Positions 60,213 to 64,000 of a DNA stretch of 64,000 nucleotides are shown one piece after another. The DNA is from Rothia sp. P100. GTDB lineage: Bacteria > Actinomycetota > Actinomycetes > Actinomycetales > Micrococcaceae. How positions within the stretch are numbered: position 1 is the first letter of the stretch; each line of letters opens with the position of its first letter. A model generated the notes under the pieces. The model saw only the letters and a list, made by a program, of their open reading frames with translations. It was not told where the DNA came from and did no database searches. Where the stretch lies: positions 372,001 through 436,000 of the forward strand of contig NZ_JAMAYG010000001.1 of assembly GCF_023712425.1 (NCBI RefSeq), written 5' to 3'. A program made the translations under genes and the position numbers.

Positions 60213-61751
60213 CTACCCACCTTCCGGCATCTGGGCCGACAGGTCAATGTCTTCCTTGACATCCCGAGTTGAGCGGGTGCTAGTGACGCTAGCAGCGCTA
60301 TCAATGGCGTCCAAAATATGCGCTGAGACTGGGTGTGATTTTTGGGTGAGAAGCGATCCAACAATCATTGCCACCGTTGAACAGACGATACCTATCAGCA
60401 TGGGGTCCAGCCCAGTTACCGCCCCCAAGTCTCCAAGCTTCCACACAACAGAGACCGAGCTACCTACCAGCATGCTGGCAAGGGCACCCACCTTATTAGC
60501 TTTTCTCCACCAGACTGCGCATATATAAGCAGGGGCAAAGGCTGCACCGAGCACAGTTGCCGCGAAAGTAGCGAGGAAGAGGACGGACGGGGGCTGAAGC
60601 AACGCCATCGTCAGACCTCCCAGTGCCATAACTAATACGGTGATTCGCGAAACCTTCACCAGGGTATTTTCAGAGACCTCTTTGAGGAAGAAGCGCCCAA
60701 CAAGGTCACGAGAAGCGATGGTTGAAGCCTGGAGTAGCAGGGCATCAGCGGTAGACATAATTGCGGCCATCACCGCAGCCATAACAATACCTACAGCGAA
60801 GCTCGGCAATACAGTTTTTGCAACCTCAAAAATAGCTTGTTCAGGGGCTGCCAGGTTAGGCACCACGATGAGGGCAAGAAGACCGACCAGGTAGGGAGCG
60901 GGGATAAAGAGTAAGTTGAAGGCGGTTGAATAAACGCCGGCCATGCGCGATACCGAAGGCTTTTTCATTGCCATATGGGATACAACAACATGGGGCCAGC
61001 CCATGTAACCAATCGAGAAGATCAGAAGGGCACCAATAATCAATCCCCACTGATTCTGATATTCAAGGTCAGCACCAAACATGGTGAGCAGGTTGGGGTT
61101 GATGGCTTCAATCTGCTGGTGGCCGGCGGTCAGGCCCCCTACTGCCTGCAAGGTGGCGATAAGAATCCAGACCATGCCAATCAACATGATGATGGCCTGG
61201 ACGAAGTCGGTGTAGGCGACAGCAAGGTAGCCACCGAGGAAGGTGTAGGAGACAATCACCGCTACCGCGATGACAAGGGCAATATCGAAGCTTATACCGG
61301 TCACAGAGGCCAACCCGGCACCACCTGCGATGAACTGGCTCATCAGGTAGAGAAAGAGACCACCCAGAGCCAAGATGGATGCAACCATTCTCACGGCTGA
61401 AGACTGGTAGCGATTTTCAAGGTACTCAATGGAGGAAATTGATCCCAGAATCTTGGTGAGCTTACGCATGCGTCGGCCGATAATAGAGAGGTTGAGGACG
61501 CCGCCGCCCAAATCACCCAGGGCGTACCACATACCAAAGTAACCCGATGAGTACCCGAGAGAGCCAGCTCCAGCGAACATATAGCCCGACATCGAGGAGG
61601 ACTGCAAACGCAAGGCTGTCACTGCTGGGCCCAAGGAGCGTCCGGCAAGGAGGAAATCTTCTGAGTCATTACCGGACTTTTTCATCGCCCAGATTCCGAT
61701 CAGAATCATAGCGAGAAAGTAGATGATGAGGAATGCTACTGCAATGTTCAC
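60213..61751 (-). CDS. Sodium:solute symporter (SSS family)
   Basis: 512 aa, GTG start with GAGGAGG 10 bases upstream, overlapping the stop of a 40-aa gene. About 13 helices of the LeuT-like fold; DFLLAGRSLGPAVTALRL at TM1 and the SSS signature with SIGYMGWPHVVVSHMAMKK and MAAIMSTADALLLQAST (Na2-site helix). It is nearest in flavour to proline/pantothenate-type SSS transporters. The substrate is unknown; a nearby class III aminotransferase and mmsA remnant hint at an omega-amino acid or amine (inference). Confidence 0.9.
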   Translation of the reverse strand: MNIAVAFLIIYFLAMILIGIWAMKKSGNDSEDFLLAGRSLGPAVTALRLQSSSMSGYMFAGAGSLGYSSGYFGMWYALGDLGGGVLNLSIIGRRMRKLTKILGSISSIEYLENRYQSSAVRMVASILALGGLFLYLMSQFIAGGAGLASVTGISFDIALVIAVAVIVSYTFLGGYLAVAYTDFVQAIIMLIGMVWILIATLQAVGGLTAGHQQIEAINPNLLTMFGADLEYQNQWGLIIGALLIFSIGYMGWPHVVVSHMAMKKPSVSRMAGVYSTAFNLLFIPAPYLVGLLALIVVPNLAAPEQAIFEVAKTVLPSFAVGIVMAAVMAAIMSTADALLLQASTIASRDLVGRFFLKEVSENTLVKVSRITVLVMALGGLTMALLQPPSVLFLATFAATVLGAAFAPAYICAVWWRKANKVGALASMLVGSSVSVVWKLGDLGAVTGLDPMLIGIVCSTVAMIVGSLLTQKSHPVSAHILDAIDSAASVTSTRSTRDVKEDIDLSAQMPEGG

Positions 61752-61754
61752 AGC

Positions 61755-61877
61755 CTAATCCTCCTCATCCGCGTTAGCCCAGTCTCGGGTCATAAAGTAG
61801 AACCCTGCGGTGTATATAATCCAGAACAGTGGAATAACGGTCATCACTAGGACGGTAAACCCTGGTAATCCAAACAT
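61755..61877 (-). CDS. Small symporter accessory protein (40 aa)
   Basis: ATG at 61877, GAAAGGG 7 bases upstream, 40 codons, stop 3 bases before the symporter start. The protein starts MFGLPGF, has one hydrophobic helix (about residues 7-28: VLVMTVIPLFWIIYTAGFYF) and ends in an acidic ADEED. Small single-helix proteins of this kind are a known companion of SSS symporters in many bacteria, presumably helping assembly or stability. It is short enough to be missed by gene finders. The stop region provides the symporter's ribosome site. Confidence 0.8.
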   Translation of the reverse strand: MFGLPGFTVLVMTVIPLFWIIYTAGFYFMTRDWANADEED

Positions 61878-62203
61878 TTCAAACCCTTTCCGTCTGAGCC
61901 TGTAGGCCATTTACGAAACAACCCCATACTTTGAGGCATGGAACACATTGCTGTACTTACTAGTGTTGTGGACAAAGCCTCATTGCTCAATTATCAAAAC
62001 GTTCTCTTTAGACGGTAATAGATAACAGAGTGTTGCCGGCAGGAATCCTACCTTCGGAACGCTACTGAACTGAATCTACTTTAATAAAAATAAACACCCT
62101 AATCTCCCCGCTGCCCCGTTCTTCTCAAGAACGGGGCAGAGCGTGGTGATAGATATTCAATGCTCTGTAGATGAGAATGAGGCTTTATTCCTTTGCTAAG
62201 GTA
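61878..62203. other. 326-base intergenic region between symporter and aminotransferase genes
   Basis: No credible coding frame on either strand. It must hold the promoter of the leftward symporter operon and the end of the leftward aminotransferase gene. The part near 62078-62097 is AT-rich (AATAAAAATAAA). The only strong structure is the hairpin at 62111-62139. Confidence 0.6.
62111..62139 (-). terminator. Hairpin after the aminotransferase gene
   Basis: Perfect 13-bp stem CTGCCCCGTTCTT/AAGAACGGGGCAG (62111-62123 with 62127-62139) and CTC loop, 65 bases after the stop. There is no U-tract on the minus strand. Confidence 0.7.
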
Positions 62204-63508
62204 TTAGTTTTTCTCATCTAGTTCGGCAAGAGCGGCGTCATAAACATCCAAGCCCCGCACCAGTTCCTCCTCCGAAATCACCAGCGGTGGAGCAACGTGC
62301 ACCCTGTTAAAGTGCACGAAGGGCCACACGCCGTTCTGCTTGCAGTAACCCGCAAAATCATTCATCGGAGCAGCATCGGCACCAGAGGCGTTGAAGGGCA
62401 CGAGAGGTTCCCTCGTTTCCCTATCTTTGACCAGTTCGATAGCCCAGAAAAGCCCCAGCCCACGAACCTCACCTACAATGCTGTATTTCTCTTTCATCTC
62501 CTCGAGCCGGGGACGCACCACCCTCTCACCCAGGTCACGCACCCGATCAAGAATCCTGTCCTCATCAAAAATTTTGAGGGTCTCTAAACCTGGGGCACAA
62601 GCCAAAGGATGACCTGAATAGGTCAGCCCACCTGGGTAAGCCGTCGTAGACCAGGTCCTCTGGATTTCCTTGGAAATAATGACCCCGCCCAGAGGAACGT
62701 AACCAGAGTTCACTCCCTTAGCGAAGGTGATGAGGTCAGGCACAACCCCAAAGTTTTCAACAGCAAAAAGAGTGCCTGTGCGCCCGAAACCGGCCATGAC
62801 TTCATCGGCAATATAGACAATGCCGTACTTGTCACACAGCGCGCGTACCCCTGGCAGGTAACCCTCAGGTGGTACCAGAATTCCATTGGTGCCTACCACT
62901 GTTTCCAAGATAATGGCTGCAATGGTCTGAGATCCCTCAAGAATAATCTGCTGCTCCAGATGAGCCAAGGAACGCTCACATTCCTGCCTCTCATCTTCCG
63001 ACCAGAATGCTGAACGGTAAGTGTAAGGACCAAAGAAATGCACCACCGAGGAATCCGAAGGTTCATTTGCCCAACGTCGCGGGTCGCCTGTCAAAGAAAT
63101 CGCGGTAGAGGTCGCTCCGTGATAGGAGCGGTAGGCTGACATCACCTTTCGCCGCCCAGTGTAGCCCCGCGCCATGCGCACGGCGTTCTCGTTAGCTTCT
63201 GCTCCACCATTGGTGAAAAATACTGAACCGAAGCTCTCCCCCGCCCGCTCCACTATCTCTTGAGCAAGTTGACTACGGGTGTCATTTTTGAAGGAAGGCT
63301 GGATGGTGACCAGTCGATCTGCCTGATCTTTGATGGATTGAATCAACCGCTGGTTGCCATGCCCTAGAGCTAGATTAACCAGTTGGGATGAAAAATCAAG
63401 GTAGTCTCGGCCCTGGTCATCGGTGAAGGTAGAGCCCTGACCAGAAACCACGTTGACAGGGTCAATGAGGTCCTGAGCTGACCAAGAGTGAAAGACGTTG
63501 CCGTCCAT
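62204..63508 (-). CDS. Class III PLP aminotransferase
   Basis: 434 aa. Fold type I, class III: FTNGGAEANENAVRMAR, YRSYHGATSTAISLTG, the PLP-contacting IADEVMAGFGRTG, and TFAKGVNSGYVPLGG with the Schiff-base Lys. Family members move amino groups from omega-amino acids (beta-alanine, GABA, taurine, 3-aminoisobutyrate) to pyruvate or 2-oxoglutarate. A neighbouring methylmalonate-semialdehyde dehydrogenase, here broken, is the usual partner for beta-alanine or valine/thymine catabolism, so beta-alanine/3-aminoisobutyrate is favoured. It lies leftward of, and in the same direction as, the remnant. Confidence 0.9.
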   Translation of the reverse strand: MDGNVFHSWSAQDLIDPVNVVSGQGSTFTDDQGRDYLDFSSQLVNLALGHGNQRLIQSIKDQADRLVTIQPSFKNDTRSQLAQEIVERAGESFGSVFFTNGGAEANENAVRMARGYTGRRKVMSAYRSYHGATSTAISLTGDPRRWANEPSDSSVVHFFGPYTYRSAFWSEDERQECERSLAHLEQQIILEGSQTIAAIILETVVGTNGILVPPEGYLPGVRALCDKYGIVYIADEVMAGFGRTGTLFAVENFGVVPDLITFAKGVNSGYVPLGGVIISKEIQRTWSTTAYPGGLTYSGHPLACAPGLETLKIFDEDRILDRVRDLGERVVRPRLEEMKEKYSIVGEVRGLGLFWAIELVKDRETREPLVPFNASGADAAPMNDFAGYCKQNGVWPFVHFNRVHVAPPLVISEEELVRGLDVYDAALAELDEKN

Positions 63509-63542
63509 AAGTGTTACTCCTTATCTGTGCTAATGAGCAAAG

Positions 63543-63845
63543 TTAGTTGGTTGGGAAGCCCAGATTAATTTGGGACTCACTCGCCAGCGGCCACCTCTGC
63601 GTGACGACCTTACGGCGGGTATAGAAATTAAAAGCTTCTGGGCCGTAAATGTGGGTGTCCCCAAACAAGGAGTCTTTCCACCCACCAAAGGAGAAGGCCC
63701 CGATAGGTACAGGGATGGGGACGTTAATGCCGACCATGCCAACCTCAATGTTGAACTCAAATTCTCTGGCGGTACGGCCATCACGAGTGAAGACAATAGC
63801 GGCGTCCGCTGCCGCATCAAAATCAGCATCAGGCATAACCGCCAT
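63543..63845 (-). pseudogene. mmsA: Remnant of CoA-acylating methylmalonate-semialdehyde dehydrogenase
   Basis: A 100-codon frame encodes two widely separated pieces of the ~500-aa enzyme joined in frame. First [14 protein letters not shown], which in intact enzymes lies before the catalytic Cys near mid-protein. Then directly [13 protein letters not shown] and [13 protein letters not shown] through [10 protein letters not shown] to the C-terminus ([13 protein letters not shown]). About 140 residues between these, including the catalytic Cys segment, are missing. A stop (TAG at 63863-63861) and no family sequence upstream mean the N-terminal half is gone as well. It cannot be active. It is 34 bases upstream of the aminotransferase gene start, so the pair was probably an operon. 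Confidence 0.8.
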
Positions 63846-63863
63846 ACAGCTATCGAATTTCTA

Positions 63864-64000
63864 GTGGCCACCGGCGCTAGGGGGCCCGTTGACTTAAGTT
63901 CTGCCCTGCACAGAATGAGCGCTCTGAACGCTCAGATTCCTGAGACCGGGGTTGCTTTGCGACGGGCTGACCGAAACCAGTTCGATGGTCTAGTGAACTA
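63864..64000 (+). CDS. Possible 5' part of a plus-strand gene running off the window (doubtful)
   Basis: A plus-strand frame is open from upstream of a GTG at 63864 to the window end (about 45 codons), with possible starts there or at the ATG at 63915. The predicted start VATGARGPVDLSS and MSALNAQIPETG do not match a family I know. It would be divergent from the mmsA remnant. It may be a regulator, a rearrangement partner, or chance. Confidence 0.22.
   Translation, partial: MATGARGPVDLSSALHRMSALNAQIPETGVALRRADRNQFDGLVN

Noticed and set aside
1-64000. CRISPR arrays, tRNAs, rRNAs, insertion sequences, prophage
   Set aside because: No regularly spaced direct repeats, cloverleaf sequences, transposase or phage genes were seen on reading both strands.

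Overview
This window reads as a chromosomal segment of a mid-GC actinomycete of the Micrococcaceae, most like Rothia. The sequence shows a mycothiol deacetylase (mshB), a monomeric NADP isocitrate dehydrogenase, the succinylase branch of lysine/DAP synthesis (dapC, dapD, dapE), a 7Fe ferredoxin next to dapC, gluABCD, an lrp-brnFE exporter locus, and an LAxTG-type (LAHTG) cell-wall sorting signal. The genus is an inference. I saw no rRNA, tRNA, CRISPR array, insertion sequence or prophage.

Layout. 1-9.7 kb: the 3' end of a DEAD-box helicase, guaB1 (GMP reductase-type), a GH13 alpha-glucosidase, a PHP phosphoesterase, pepP, a membrane stress protein and a soluble MgtE-N/CBS protein. 9.7-14.9 kb: DUF1003, mrp, tatB, an O-methyltransferase, a DUF3117 protein, a PIG-V-like mannosyltransferase and a DivIVA-like membrane protein. 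15-18.3 kb: gluABCD. 18.4-30.7 kb: dapE<>dapD, a wall-anchored 5'-nucleotidase, galE, gltA, dapC, fdxA, mshB and typA. Much of the span from typA to the MgtE-N gene resembles the mycobacterial Rv1165-Rv1232c neighbourhood as I remember it. 31-38.5 kb: two osmolyte importers (BCCT and an OpuC/ProU-type ABC system) flanking pgi. 38.6-46.2 kb: pcp, a DUF805-like protein, an S9 peptidase, a VOC dioxygenase-like protein with a palindromic operator, a Nudix-LOG fusion and icd. 46.2-55.2 kb: a DUF6636-like lipoprotein, an unknown 140-aa protein, tdk, a lysP-like permease, osmC, lrp-brnFE, tpx, a lipoate ligase and a duplicated YdcZ-type transporter. 55.3-59.1 kb: a UvrA-like ABC protein followed by two tandem TetR regulators. 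59.2-64 kb: a YtxH-like protein, then a solute:sodium symporter operon with a 40-codon accessory peptide, a class III aminotransferase, and a deleted remnant of methylmalonate-semialdehyde dehydrogenase at the right edge.

How they work together. Lysine/peptidoglycan precursor synthesis (dapC/D/E) is accompanied by a LysP-like lysine permease. Central carbon is represented by pgi, gltA, icd, galE and the alpha-glucosidase. Osmoprotection has two independent uptake routes. Redox defence includes mycothiol synthesis, tpx, osmC and the VOC protein. Convergent gene pairs are mostly separated by strong, near-perfect hairpin terminators that should work in both directions.

The most useful non-gene observation is a recurring start architecture. 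At least eleven genes have a TAnnnT box 6 to 8 bases before the start codon and mostly no clear Shine-Dalgarno sequence, which is what leaderless transcripts look like. It fixes several start codons. Other points worth checking are the MshB-membrane-domain fusion, the Nudix-LOG fusion, the repeated GCTTTTTA half-sites between lrp and brnF, the 18-bp palindrome before the VOC gene, and the internally deleted mmsA.
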